NCBI GenBank assembly: GCA_021234155.1
Contig: JAJEKV010000039.1
Location: forward strand, 11,359,077-11,423,076
Reading direction: 5' to 3'
Length of the DNA stretch: 64,000 bases
Source of the DNA: Isoetes taiwanensis
Lineage: Eukaryota; Streptophyta; Lycopodiopsida; Isoetales; Isoetaceae
Part shown: in pieces, positions 21,391 through 32,775 of the stretch
How the letters are laid out: every line of letters starts with the position of its first letter
Numbering within the stretch: position 1 is the stretch's first letter
Position numbers and translations under genes: made by a program
The notes under the pieces: generated by a model
What the model saw: only the letters and a program-made list of their open reading frames with translations
The model's database searches: none
Told to the model about the DNA's origin: nothing

Positions 21391-23458
21391 TACAGCCCAA
21401 CATATCAGATCATCGTGGATCCCATTTCCGTTAGTATTTCCTTTTCAACCCCTTCATTTTTTTATACCACTCTTGTTTTATTTTCCTTAGTTGCACTAGC
21501 CTATATCCCATAGCTTTTCTGTACCTTGTCTCTTTCTTTCCCATTAGCCAACAAAAAGCATAGACCTACTACACTTCTGGAGCATCAGGAGGAAGAACAA
21601 GCATAATATCCTCTTGAATTTATTTGCAACTGACCTTTAATATTTATTATTTTGGGCAATTTCTTTACTGCAGCCGAATGGCCCATTGAAGACCTTGAAG
21701 AAGACCCCTTGTGGAGAAACATCACCTAGGAATTGCTGAAGATCCATCATGGACGAGTTCACTGTGACGTACACTTGTAGAAGACCATCATCGAAGACCC
21801 CACCATGGGATAAGTTCGTAGACCATTATCGAAGATCCCACCATGGGATAAGTTCGTGACCACATTTGTAGAAGACTCTAACATGGAGGATAATCAGTAC
21901 AAGACCCATTTGGACGTTAACTTATAGAAGACCTCGTATCGAGGAAAAGCACATGAAGACATTTTAAAGTTCTAATATTCATCCTAAATGATTTGCAGGC
22001 AAAGCATATGACCTCAGCCATTTACCGTTTTGAGCAAATAAACAGATGGTAGCATTTTATTGTTTTGTGAGCAAGCACATATATGGCAACGTTGCACTGT
22101 TTTGGACCAGCAGGTTTTAAGATATGACACTTGGGACATATCCTTTTCTTCGGCGACGAAAATGCAGAGTAATCAAGATTACAAGGTAAGGCCTTAGCAC
22201 ATACAGTTTTAATGAGCACACAAAGTTGCAGAGTATATGTCCTTGGCATATTTGTTTTTTGCCAAGCAATGTTGCGAAGACATTAGTTGGCACAACTTAC
22301 AAAAATATAAGCATATTCCTTTGGTTGAACGAGTTCTGGCCGGTTGCCTTAGCCCCCCTTGCAATTTTGAGACATGCTTTCAATACAGGTTATAATTTGT
22401 GCAGGCAGATGAGCTAGCAGTCTATAGATGTTGATACGCGACCTCAACAATGGTTTACTGTTTTTGCACACAAGGTTGCAGAACATATGGCTTTAACATG
22501 GGCAAGTTATCTTTACTGCAAAATGAGCCATTACCTCTTTTGATTCATATTTGGTCAAATTTATATAATATTGGTTGACAAAATCACCTGATGATATTTC
22601 GACCTAAACCTAAACCAGCATGAGCTCTTTTTCGGTGCATAGAATGAATCGTGGGGGCAAGAATAGAATCTACCAATCTCAGATGGTTGATTGCGGCATG
22701 CCAAGGGAACGGTGGAGAAAAGATAGGAAGATGCAGGCGGCGGCGATCACGAGGCATCAAAAGCAGGTTCGTGGGCATTCATTTCAGCAATTTTTTGGGG
22801 TTCAAAGCGGGGGCGAGAACTATTTTCGATTCGCGAGGAGGAGCGAGGGAGGATTTGTGACCCTTGTGTTGAATGTAATTTGGATAGATTACGCAAGTAT
22901 ATCGGCATATTCAATTTCGAAATTGGTGAAGGAGGAAGCATACCCGATTCTGAGAGGAGCAGGGGAGGATCGAGGCCTTGTGTTGAATGGAATTGGGTAA
23001 GTCTTTGAGTCCAAGCCTGATCAAATCTGAATTTGGTGTAGATGTCCATTTATGTTGCAGATCACGGAGCTTTATTTTGAAGAAGTTCCATTCATTCTAT
23101 TGAAGATCACTTTTAGTTCTTTGAGGATATATATCGAGAGATACTATTCTATCATTTCTCGGAAAAATAACATTGTCTTTGCTCAAAGTTCGAAACATTC
23201 CATAATGTCTTTGTATTTTTTTAATACAAAAGGTCTATGCTTTGTTGGTTTTCTTATCATATTGTCTTTTCTATTGCTTCTTTTAATACTAACCATTTTT
23301 GCCTGAACCATTCTCTTGGCTCTTCCTTCATATGATTATTCCACCTTGTCTTTCACAACTTCTATCTATCCATCCCACCATCTTATAGTCCTTGAAACCG
23401 CTTACCTTTAGAAATATTTTCCAAGTGATTACCATGATGATTTCTAGCTCCAAGCTAT
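21391..23458 (+). repeat. Intact Tat-type LTR (empty site for YR and MULE)
   Basis: About 2.07 kb whose reverse complement equals three joined pieces: 29,098-29,266, 36,556-37,390 and 47,246-48,253. It begins near TACAGCCCAACATATCAG and ends ...GCTATTATCA. It follows the integrase end, as a 3' LTR should. It lacks both the YR element (site GTATT/AAAAG, near 23,286) and the MULE (single ATAGATGTT at 22,424-22,432). A 26-bp indel near 21,409 separates the copies. Inside, near 21,780-21,860, a roughly 45-bp unit (CCCACCATGGGATAAGTTCG) is repeated. Confidence 0.8.
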
Positions 23459-25150
23459 TATCAGTGATATTAAGTGTGAAAATCCAGTCTGTACTAAGAA
23501 AAGTTTCCGCTTCTTCCCACAAACTCAGTACTATGGAGGATCAAACTAGAGTTCCACCAACATATAGTAGTCCCATACCCCATTACAATAGCAGCCTCAA
23601 CCTTTTCATTAAAGCAAGAGTACTACAGTTCATGCACCTAGTTCCAAGTACAGGCTGAGAAGAAAAATACAGCATACTTCTCTACAACCACAACTACTAT
23701 GGGAGGGGCCTCTTCGTTTCCAGAAGATTTTAACACATTTATTACTAGCAATGTAAGCACAAAAAGTAATACTTGTGTTATTTATAAATACTTGGCCGGT
23801 GCGAACATTTCTCCGTGTTCCAAACCTTTCGCATTGAACCAACTATTATCCAAACGTATAGTATGGAAGAGTGGTTGCCACCATGATATCCCGTTTTCTT
23901 TCATTGACATCTTTCCCAAGTTATTCATGTCTTGCTCACGGGAAGAGGCATAACTTACAAAGACTCCGAGGCAAGGGAATGAAATGAATGATACTATATA
24001 TAGTTATAATTTTAATTGTATAATACAAATCTGACTATATGATACTAACTTTATGACTCCATTCACAACTTGAAGACAACATTGGATTACCATGTAGTTC
24101 CAACAAAATCATGTTATCTAGCTTTATAGACCTAGGCATATAGTTGCCGGAAGACAAAGTACAGAGATGTGAGATTGACAATATGCGAACAATCAATTGA
24201 TATGGAAGTCATAAATGTGTGAACCAATTAAGATGTTTCTAGTCAATTAACCAAATTATGTGAATTATTTGTATTGGTTTTCATTGATGTTGCGGATCGT
24301 AAATTGGAATAGATCCCTGAAAAAATGAAATATGAATCCATTCCAGCCTGCTTCTGTTTTTGTTGTGTTGTAAGAAGACACATTTTGCTATTCTTTAGGG
24401 AGAATTAAACTGATTTGCCATGTTACTATTGACAGTAGTAAGGTTGTCTGTTGCTATCTCCAGGCTTTGTACTTCATCTTTTAGTACACCACTAGAAACC
24501 GTGTGCCCGGCAATGCGGGCATTAGTCGTGTACATGTGAAGGCATTTATGTGCATTAGTCGTGGTTATGTCATGAACGTGTGCAATGCATTTAAGGCAAA
24601 TATGTTTAGGTGCAGTAAACACATATATGTAGGGAACAAACTTAATCTTTAAAGTGTACACATAATATAAAGTTCAAACAAAATCTTAAACAAATATATT
24701 GGGTCTACACACAAATACAAAATATTTTTGGTGCAAATAGAGGTTATGCACATCAGCCTCAATGGATCCACATCATGAAGCCATCGTGCCTATGGTGACG
24801 AACATGAATGTGTAGACATGCTCTGATATCATATCCACATGCGCAATTCAGGCCTACCATAGGGATTTAAGATAACAATCTAATCGAAGCATAGGATTAA
24901 CACCACATTAGAGTGCATTCTGCAAGGGTTATACATCTACTTTTACTATAGTCATAAGCACATCTTTTATTGTAAAATATCGTGAGTGCCCCAACAGATC
25001 CATCATGCACATCACATAATATACATTGTCTTAATTCATGAAGTTCTTCCATCTTCAACAACCAAGCCCGCAAAACAAAAACCTGTTATGAGAGCCAGAA
25101 ATGCAACATCATTTGATAAACCATAGCTCTGCATTGTTAAAGCACTTTAC
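23459..25150. other. Unassigned flank, no gene seen
   Basis: AT-rich sequence after the LTR and before the RNase H remnant. Only short ORFs without recognisable features are present. If the Tat element was split by an inversion, this is former 3' flanking DNA, and one breakpoint lies near 25,100. Confidence 0.5.
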
Positions 25151-26402
25151 AGCCAACTTAATCTTCCCCAGCTAAAAATACCCTGAATTCCTACACCCCA
25201 TGTGTCCTCCATAAGCACAAATTGGTAGCTCTAGGAGCAAACTGGCACTTTTCGCCCAATAAATAATGGATAGGAGTCTTTCGTTTGTTGCGAGCACGGT
25301 CTTACGATTTGGGGATCTAAGAGTAAGCATATTGAGCTTGGAGTTGCGATTCCTTTGTAAGTTACTTTGCATTGATGTAAAAAATGCACATTTAGTGGTA
25401 AGAGATTTTGCTGGAACAATAATCCATACATTTTTGTAATGCAAAATTAATCTGCCTAGCAGAACTGTAATATGAGATGTTAATCTAGCTGCTCCGTGAG
25501 ATATCACGAGGAGTCCATAATCATTTTGCTATTGTGCCGCGAAACAATGCATCCATTACATCGAGAAAAGGCGCGTCTTAATAATGTAGTAAAATTTTAC
25601 CATTGTGTCTTCCAGCCGTATATACATAGGCACATGCAAAAACTGCGCAAAAAAGAGCACTGCCCAATGAGTTTTTTCACATGCTTGAGTGTGGAAGGCT
25701 ACGGCACGTGCTCAATAAGCTCCACCTTTGTTTGATCAATCTGCACTCCCTACCTTATGCCCTAATAAAGTACCTTCCTCAACAAAAAAATTGCACTTGG
25801 ATGGATTTAAACATACCTTAAATTGCCTACATTGTTCAAATATAGCCTGCAATCCCAATGCATGATCAAAAGCGGTAGCATAGCATAAATCATCCAAGAA
25901 TATACCGGTCCTTTTTTCTCCCAGCGGTGAAATGCTTTTACCATTGCTTTTTGAAATGTGGCCGGTGCATTCATAAGGCCAAATGGCATGGCCCGCATAG
26001 CATAAGTACCCCATGGAGTTATAAACGCCGTCTTTGGCTGATCTTCAAGGCGAATGGAAATCTGGTTAAAGCCCGAGAACCCGTCCATAAAGGAAAAGAT
26101 TTCCTGACCCGCTACTTTGTATAAGACCTCCTCTTGAAATGGTAGAGGATAACAATCCTTTAGTGTGGCTTTATTAAGCTCTTGATAATCAATGCATATA
26201 CGAAGCTTTCTATTCTTCTTTAAAACGGGCACGAGGGATTGTCAATTGCATAAATAAACCCAACATCTAAGAGCTTTTGAATCTCCTCTTGCACCAAAGA
26301 TAATAACATGAAGTTGATTCTTCTCAGCTTTTGTTTCACAGGTTTTGACCCAGGCTTCAAATTGATCTCTAACTGGCAAACATCAGATGATATACCTTTC
26401 AA
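25150..26402 (-). pseudogene. Tat-like reverse transcriptase and degraded RNase H
   Basis: On the minus strand a Tat-type linker (DCFAWEYKELKGISSDVC, PVKQKLRRIN) leads into RT: KKNRKLRICIDYQELNKATL, FSFMDGFSGFNQISI, TPWGTYAMRAMPFGLMNA and the active site FLDDLCYAT in a shifted frame. NPSKCNFFVEEGTLLGHKVG follows. Beyond 25,740 only fragments of the connection and RNase H can be traced. Integrase does not follow on this strand. At least three frameshifts are present. Confidence 0.8.
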
Positions 26403-26438
26403 TTCCTTGTACTCCCATGCAAAGCAATCGCTATAAGA

Positions 26439-27104
26439 CTAAAATAGTTGTTGTAACCCCTCTGTTTCAACACAGTTAGCCAACTTCCCAATAGACAAGG
26501 TCCTATTATGCCCATTCTTAAAGACATCTACATCTTTTACATCCGTCTCCAATTTCGTATCAATCACAAGAATTTCCTGAAAATGCTTGTCAAAGTCTAG
26601 AGGCGATTTCTCTTCTAAAATAACTCCCTCACATATTTCTTTCCAAAGTGCTTCCCTGCAAAGTGCGTCAGCTTCTGAATTTTGGCTGCGTGGAATATGC
26701 TCAATAGAAAAACTTTTGAATTTATTCACTAGGTCTAGTATTTTCATCTTAAGTTCCATCAAAAAAGCATTTTTTGTTCTAAATTCGCCACTAACCTGTT
26801 GGCACACCAATAAGGAGTCTCCATATACATTTAAATCTGTAACATTATGTACAAGTGCAATTTGAATACCTTCAAAAAGTGCATGGTATTCTGCGGCATT
26901 TGAAGTGCATCGAGGAATGACTGCTCCAGCTTTTTCTATTAGTCTGCCTTCATTGTCTTTCAGCACAAATCCCGTAGCAGCAAGTGGAAACTTGGCTGAG
27001 TAACCCCCATCAAACCAAAGGCTAGCAGCTTTGCGCATATTTGCTGGTGTACTATCAACCAACATGGAACCTGATATAATGGCCTTGGGATATGGGTTGC
27101 ACAA
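26439..27104 (-). CDS. Archaeal-type RNase H domain of Tat-like element
   Basis: An open stretch of 221 residues with the RNase H fold signature: SLWFDGGYSAKFPLAATGFV (first aspartate), TSNAAEYHALFEGIQIA (glutamate), LNVYGDSLLVCQQVSGEF (aspartate) and IEHIPRSQNSEADAL (final aspartate). All four acidic catalytic positions appear kept. This is the archaeal/plant RVT_3 type, not the usual Ty3 RNase H. It lies between the protease and the reverse transcriptase, whereas Tat elements usually carry such a domain after RT. It joins the protease frame upstream with a one-base shift, so it was part of a polyprotein. Confidence 0.85.
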   Translation of the reverse strand: MCNPYPKAIISGSMLVDSTPANMRKAASLWFDGGYSAKFPLAATGFVLKDNEGRLIEKAGAVIPRCTSNAAEYHALFEGIQIALVHNVTDLNVYGDSLLVCQQVSGEFRTKNAFLMELKMKILDLVNKFKSFSIEHIPRSQNSEADALCREALWKEICEGVILEEKSPLDFDKHFQEILVIDTKLETDVKDVDVFKNGHNRTLSIGKLANCVETEGLQQLF

Positions 27105-27560
27105 TATCTTCTGTAGAAATAAGGCCTACACTATATGTGTCTCGTCCCTTCTTATTATAAACATATGCGGTTCGGCCCTTGCCATCTGTGATAGAACATA
27201 TACCTTGCCTCCAAATGGGTCTCGCGTCAACAGCAAAGAGCCAAGTTCTTCCAAGCAACAAATCATAGTCGCTATTGCTCTGCTCCCTAAAGGAAATCAC
27301 AACGAAAGGAATGCTCATTTTTACTCCTTCAACATCCACGTTAACCTCGTCAATTTCACCTAAGGGACTCACTCTTTCTTGTGTAAAGGATCTCAGTGTT
27401 AAATTTGAGGGCTTTGATATTTTTAAGCCTAACTTCAGCATCACCTCATATGGCATAATATTAAGTCCTGAACCACCATCCAGGACTACTTTCCTTACAT
27501 GGAACTCTCCAATGTTGGCGGCACAAGAAAATACGCCTGGATCATCATATCACACATCAT
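27055..27560 (-). pseudogene. Retroelement aspartic protease
   Basis: Just upstream of the MPYEV start, the same strand reads KVVLDGGSGLNIMPYEVMLK, which contains the D-G-G-S-G active-site motif. SFREQSNSDYDLLLGRTWLF, the second conserved segment of retropepsins, follows. About 150 residues in all. It would cut the gag-pol polyprotein. The frame shifts into the RNase H domain near 27,090. Confidence 0.75.
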
Positions 27561-27646
27561 TGAGCATGTAGGTGGTTGATTCTGAAACATTCTTATCAGC
27601 TGGTCTTAGCAACTTAAAGAGACTATCCCTGTACGATGGAACAATG

Positions 27647-28984
27647 CTAAATAAAGTGAACAAATCTAAATTCACCTTGGCGCTCCTTAGGATCGTGAGC
27701 ATGTAAGGTTGGTTGCTGACCAGGCAAGATGCTAATATCATTTCTCCGAGCAGGTTCATCAAATGTTACATGTTTTTCCAATATTTTTTCTTTGGCTTGT
27801 GCTTTTTCCTGCTGCCTAGTAGTGACAGCCATCACAGGTCCCTCTCCGTGGTTGCAACCAATAAGAAAACTTGTAGATTCTGATGGCACTTTGTTACTGT
27901 CCTTCATCTTGGCCATATAGGCACGTACATGGCAATGCCCTTCATCGTGTCCCCATGATGAACATATAGTACACCATGGACATGGCTTAGCATCATGTGC
28001 ATGCACTTGATGACACTTTTCGCATTCTTTGGACCAACAAGAACTTTCAGAATGCCCTTGTTTTTTGCAAATAGTGCACAACTTAGGAGGATATTTGCTC
28101 TCCTTGTTTGTGGCTATCTCCTTAAATTGTTTTGTCACGTCATCCATCATCTGTTTCATCTGTAGCTGAGCTTGCTGCAACATCTCAGCCTGCATCTTTT
28201 CCTTATGCTGCATCTCCTCTCTTGCTTTCTCAAATTCAGCCTTTATATCCGCAAGTTCTTTCTTCTCAAATTTCTCTGATTTAACAACATAAACTGAAGC
28301 ATGTCCATTGGCATTTCCCATATTCTCCTTTTCCCAATAACTTGGGGATGCATGAGATGATGTATCTGTGAGACACCATCCATAACCTTTACAGTAATTT
28401 TCAGCAGTTGAGAATGCCTGTACTATAGAACAAGGCTGGCCTCGAGATTGTAACTTGCATAACTTTTGGTACAATGAAGGCATTGGCTGCAAACCTTGCA
28501 CAAAACAGTAAATTAATTGCAGGTTAGAAGTCTCCACCTTGCTATCCTTACAAGCTTTGATGCATTTGGAAAATCTCTCAACATAAGACTTCACGCTTTC
28601 TCCTCGTCTAAGGGAAAAGGACATTAAGTTTTGTAGCAAATTTCCTTCATCAAGTAATACTCCAAATCTCTCCACCAAGCCTTTGGCTAGATCTTCCCAT
28701 GCTTGGCTTTTGTATGTAATGAAGAAATCGAACCAAGATTCCGCTTCTCCTTCCATGCTTTTGCTGAAAACAGATACAATATCTCCTTTCCGAACTTTGA
28801 GAAAATCTTCTGGATTGCTCGTGCCATTGTACATTGGAGGAGGTGGTGCTAATAATGCACTCAAGTCTTCAAGTGGATTTTCTGAAGTACCACGTCTGGA
28901 AGCTGTTGGTGGTGTATAATGAACAGATCCCTCTGAATCTTCTTCGTGAGGGCTGCGCAATGCTGGAGAACTTGTATGAGCCAT
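27647..28984 (-). CDS. Gag protein with zinc knuckles, Tat-like element
   Basis: An open frame of 445 residues starting MAHTSSPALRSPHEED. The first half has the gag capsid pattern (PPPMYNGTSNPEDFLKV; ESWFDFFITYKSQAWEDL; LRRGESVKSYVERFSKCIK). A lysine/glutamate/methionine-rich segment, probably coiled coil, follows (KAEFEKAREEMQHKEKMQ). Then come CTICKKQGHSESSC and CTICSSWGHDEGHC, both CX2CX4HX4C knuckles, with an extra CX2C...CX2C stretch between them. The C-terminus leads towards the protease. It would package element RNA. The ATG lies 114 bp inside the LTR end at 29,098, a short leader. Confidence 0.85.
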   Translation of the reverse strand: MAHTSSPALRSPHEEDSEGSVHYTPPTASRRGTSENPLEDLSALLAPPPPMYNGTSNPEDFLKVRKGDIVSVFSKSMEGEAESWFDFFITYKSQAWEDLAKGLVERFGVLLDEGNLLQNLMSFSLRRGESVKSYVERFSKCIKACKDSKVETSNLQLIYCFVQGLQPMPSLYQKLCKLQSRGQPCSIVQAFSTAENYCKGYGWCLTDTSSHASPSYWEKENMGNANGHASVYVVKSEKFEKKELADIKAEFEKAREEMQHKEKMQAEMLQQAQLQMKQMMDDVTKQFKEIATNKESKYPPKLCTICKKQGHSESSCWSKECEKCHQVHAHDAKPCPWCTICSSWGHDEGHCHVRAYMAKMKDSNKVPSESTSFLIGCNHGEGPVMAVTTRQQEKAQAKEKILEKHVTFDEPARRNDISILPGQQPTLHAHDPKERQGEFRFVHFI

Positions 28985-29097
28985 GATGTATCAGATCTGC
29001 TGTCAATATTCAGAGCACAGGTTGAAAGATTGCCTTAACTGGAGAATGATTTGCTCCAATGGTGTATCCCGGTAGGACCTCCATTCATGATGATAGC

Positions 29098-29266
29098 TTG
29101 GAGCTAGAAATCATCATGGTAATCACTTGGAAAATATTTCTAAAGGTAAGCGGCTTCAAGGACTATAAGATGGTGGGATGGATAGATAGAAGTTGTGAAA
29201 GACAAGGTGGAATAATCATATGAAGGAAGAGCCAAGAGAATGGTTCAGGCAAAAATGGTTAGTATT
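29098..29266 (-). repeat. Tat-type LTR, inner segment (right copy)
   Basis: Reverse complement of 23,286-23,458 with about one mismatch. It ends at GTATT, directly against the first base of the YR element. With 36,556-37,390 and 47,237-48,253 it forms the LTR that precedes the minus-strand gag. Confidence 0.85.
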
Positions 29267-29395
29267 CTCATCGATCCGAACCATCGGATCGCCATTCTGG
29301 GAAAGGACGAGCGCCTATATTAGGCCATTGTCATTTTTCGCTTGGTTATCGGCGTCTTCTCACAGCAGCATTCTTCGTTCTCGTAGCTTTCTCAC
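29267..29395 (+). repeat. A1 repeat of YR element
   Basis: Starts CTCATCGATCCGAACCATCG and matches A2 at 35,657-35,775 (shared ATTTTTCGCTTGGTTATCGG). It diverges after TTCTCGTAGCTT. This is the left end of the element. Confidence 0.8.
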
Positions 29396-32300
29396 AGCAG
29401 CTCCTTCTTCTATTTCCGGTGCTTCCTTTCCTCATCATCTTGCCCCTTTTCTGGCATCTTCTTCATCTTTACCACCATCTTTTCCAGGTAAGCTTCTCCT
29501 CCTATCTCAGGCACGATGATTCCTTAATAGGGGTGGTGCCAGCTTTTCATGCTTGATTCCACTATCAATCAGTTATGGCTGTTCTTATTTGTTGATTTAG
29601 CAGACTTGTTTTTGGTTGATGAGCCTTTGATTATGGACTTGGGTTGTGTGTCAATTAGGCTTTGTAGTACCGTGCATGCCAATGTTTGGATTATGAGCAT
29701 TGGGACTTCTCCGTACTCTTTCGATTTGTCAAGTTGTTGTTCATGCATGCTAGATTTCATAGTTCTGTTGTTCACGGCTCCAACCGGCGTTTTTGTCATC
29801 TTCTGCAAAGGGTTTCACATCGACCTGGTTAGCCTGTTGCAGTTGGTTTTCGTATTGTCTTTGCTGGCTGGTTCCAGCCCGGATTGCTCTGCCAATTTCT
29901 ATCACATCACTATGTGTCTCTCTTGTCCTTTTTTTTGTTCTTTAGAACTTCTCACAGATTGGCATTCGCGAATTCTTGCTCATCTCAGTACCTCTTGTCA
30001 CGATTCGAGCTTGGTTGCAGTGGTCAGAGCTGCATTTTTGCTGAGGGCGGATTCCGCGTTTTGGTGTATTTTATCGTCTCGGACCATGTTCATGCAGATC
30101 TTGCATCTTCAATCTTTTTATATTCCAGCTTCGGTTCTTTCGACCCCTTTTTCCCTGAATTCGTGTCTCCTTGGTCCTTGGAATTTTCCCATGACCTATC
30201 GATTGCCAGCCTGAGCCATCGATTTTTCACAGGGCATCCAGATCTGCACTTCTTTTTTCCATTCCGATCTGGTAGGTTGGATTTCGGCCAGGCTAGCTGG
30301 GCGTGCGCAGGAAGGGAGGAGAGTTGGAGCTGCATGCACCATATGCTTCATCGATTTTTCAGTGATGCCGCTTTGCCGTCCCAGCATTTTCATGTGCTTC
30401 CGTTTCTTCACTTGTCCAGGATCCTGCATGCTCCACGCAGCGGTCTCGACCCCGGCTCTTCACTTTTCCATCCCGGTCCTAGCCATGGTTGGAGCTCTGT
30501 TGGATCACACATCTACGCTATTTTGGACATCCAACGACAAACTACCACGGACCTATATTTTTCATTGCAGGGATTCACTCTGCTGTCGATTTTTTATCAT
30601 GCTCTCAGGTTTGACATTCTTCTCTCTGTGCAAATTCTTGTTATGCGGGGGGGCAAGGATGGCTAATTAGATGTTGCAAATTCTTGTTATCTGTTATTGG
30701 GAATGCAATGATGTCTAATTGCTATGTTTTTTGCTCTTTTTTTCTTGGTTTTTTTTTCCTTGCATGCATGGTTCTTGAAGGTCTTTGCATGGAATTTTCC
30801 CATGATGGAGTTGCCTCCGTCTTACGTGGTTCATTTTTCAGCTATTTTCAGTTACCTTCTCGATGTATTCCTTCGGTTCATTTCTCAGAGTTCCAGCATC
30901 TAAGTCACTCACTACCTTCTCCCATAGACTATATGTTCTTCTTTTGTATGTATTGTGCAGATTATCCCAATGGTGCTGCATTTGAAGTGGCGATTGGGTG
31001 TTGGCCTCCATTTTTATCTCCTCAATTCTCCTCCTCTTTAGATGCTTGCTATAAAGGGGCAATTTTGGATGTGTAGTTTTAGTTTAGATCATGTATAGAA
31101 TTTGCTTTTCTTCTTTCCACCATCAGGTTTGCAATTCCAAGTCCATTATTAGCTCTGCCTTTTTTCACACAGTTGCCATGTGGTTCTTCTACTCCATGCA
31201 GCTATCTAGCCTCTTTGCATTTGCGAGGTCATGGAGTCAATTGGCTCTCATGTGCCCACGGTTTGTCTACTATCTATATATCATAAACTAGAGAGACCAT
31301 AGCCAATTTGGTTCTCTGCACTTTTTGTGAACATCGAACCATTACGGGGCGCAACTTACTTTCGGCCGGGCTTTTTGATGCCGGGGTTTGTTGTCTAAGC
31401 GTCGACTTCTTCTTCTTGTTCTTGCTAGTTATCGATTTGTGAGAATCTGGCTGCATTGTTCCTTCACTAGTTCCGGGTTTGCATTGCGTGGTGGGACTGC
31501 ACTCTTCACCGGCATTGGGGGTTGCTTCAGGAGGATCTTTTGCCATGCACAGCGGTTTTCCACACACCCATAGCATTGCGGGTTTCAGCCTTTCTTTGCA
31601 TGTATGCCATTTTGTGTCTGCTCACGGGCTAGAGGATACACATCGTCTTTTCATTGGCCTTGGGCATGTGAGTCGATCATTACCTCTTATGTTAGAGGCG
31701 GTTGCCTTTGGCCTTTGGTTCCTCCCAATTCTTAACCGAGTTTGTTTTGCAATATGTTACTATTTTCCTATTTGTTTATTGGGCGGGGTCCTTGGCTTTT
31801 TTTCCTGATCTAGCCCATGTGTATTTAGTGATAGTTTTTGCCCTCATAAAATTCTATGTTCATTACTCATGGACTTTTCTTTGTCATCACACATGCACTT
31901 AGGTAATCGTTTTCCTTTATACCATAGTGCATCTTCTCATCAACATTCCTCCTTGCCCCTTGGTTCTTTTTCACTTTCGTCCTCATGGTCCTTTTCCTCA
32001 TCCATCCTTTCCGCCGTCCCGAAATTTGTTTTAGTTTTTTGGTGTATTTCTTAGCTCATCCATTTTTTCTTTGTAGTGGGCTTATTCCTTCGCTTGTTAT
32101 ATGGTCTATAAGCATGCCTTTAGCCCTCGATTTGTAGCCATGTGCTATATTCTTCTTCTTGTAACATTTCTGGCTACCCCTCGAGATATTTAATTTATTT
32201 TTTATCCTATAAATTTCGGTATTATTTTCTCGATGTATTGATAATTTTCGTGCGTTGCCCCGTTATGTCATGTTGAATATTTTCTAGCCCCTCAATTCAC

Positions 32301-32692
32301 TTGTGGCCTTATATCCTTGTATTTTTATCTTGAGATTGCCTTATATTGGCATTAGGTGGTGTTGTCTGCATTTAGCATTTTGTTTTCCATTCTTGCCCTT
32401 TGGGTTTTGTATTGACCTTTGGATTTTGTGAATGTTGTTGAATTAATCTCTTTTTATCATCTATCTTTGACCGAAGAATTCATATTTTCTTTATCATTGG
32501 AGCTCTTTGACTATGGCATTGTACATGATGTTATTGCATCTCGTTAATTGTAGGACATTGGCTTGCTTTATGCGCATGGATCTAGAATCCATTATTTAGT
32601 TTTTCGTGGTTATTCACTCTCTCTCATTAAGGTATAGTATTATATTATATTATGACTGTTTATGCTTCGATAGCTCTCGGTCCATTGGCCTT

Positions 32693-32775
<83 letters not shown>

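Noticed and set aside
22022-22249. A 75-residue ORF conserved exactly at 47,421-47,648
   Set aside because: Its conservation follows from the duplicated LTR. It has no recognisable features and does not extend beyond the repeat.
29549-30666. Two long plus-strand ORFs (221 and 260 residues) in the YR element
   Set aside because: They are rich in F, L, S and C because the DNA is T/pyrimidine-rich; overlapping frames are equally open and no domain is visible.
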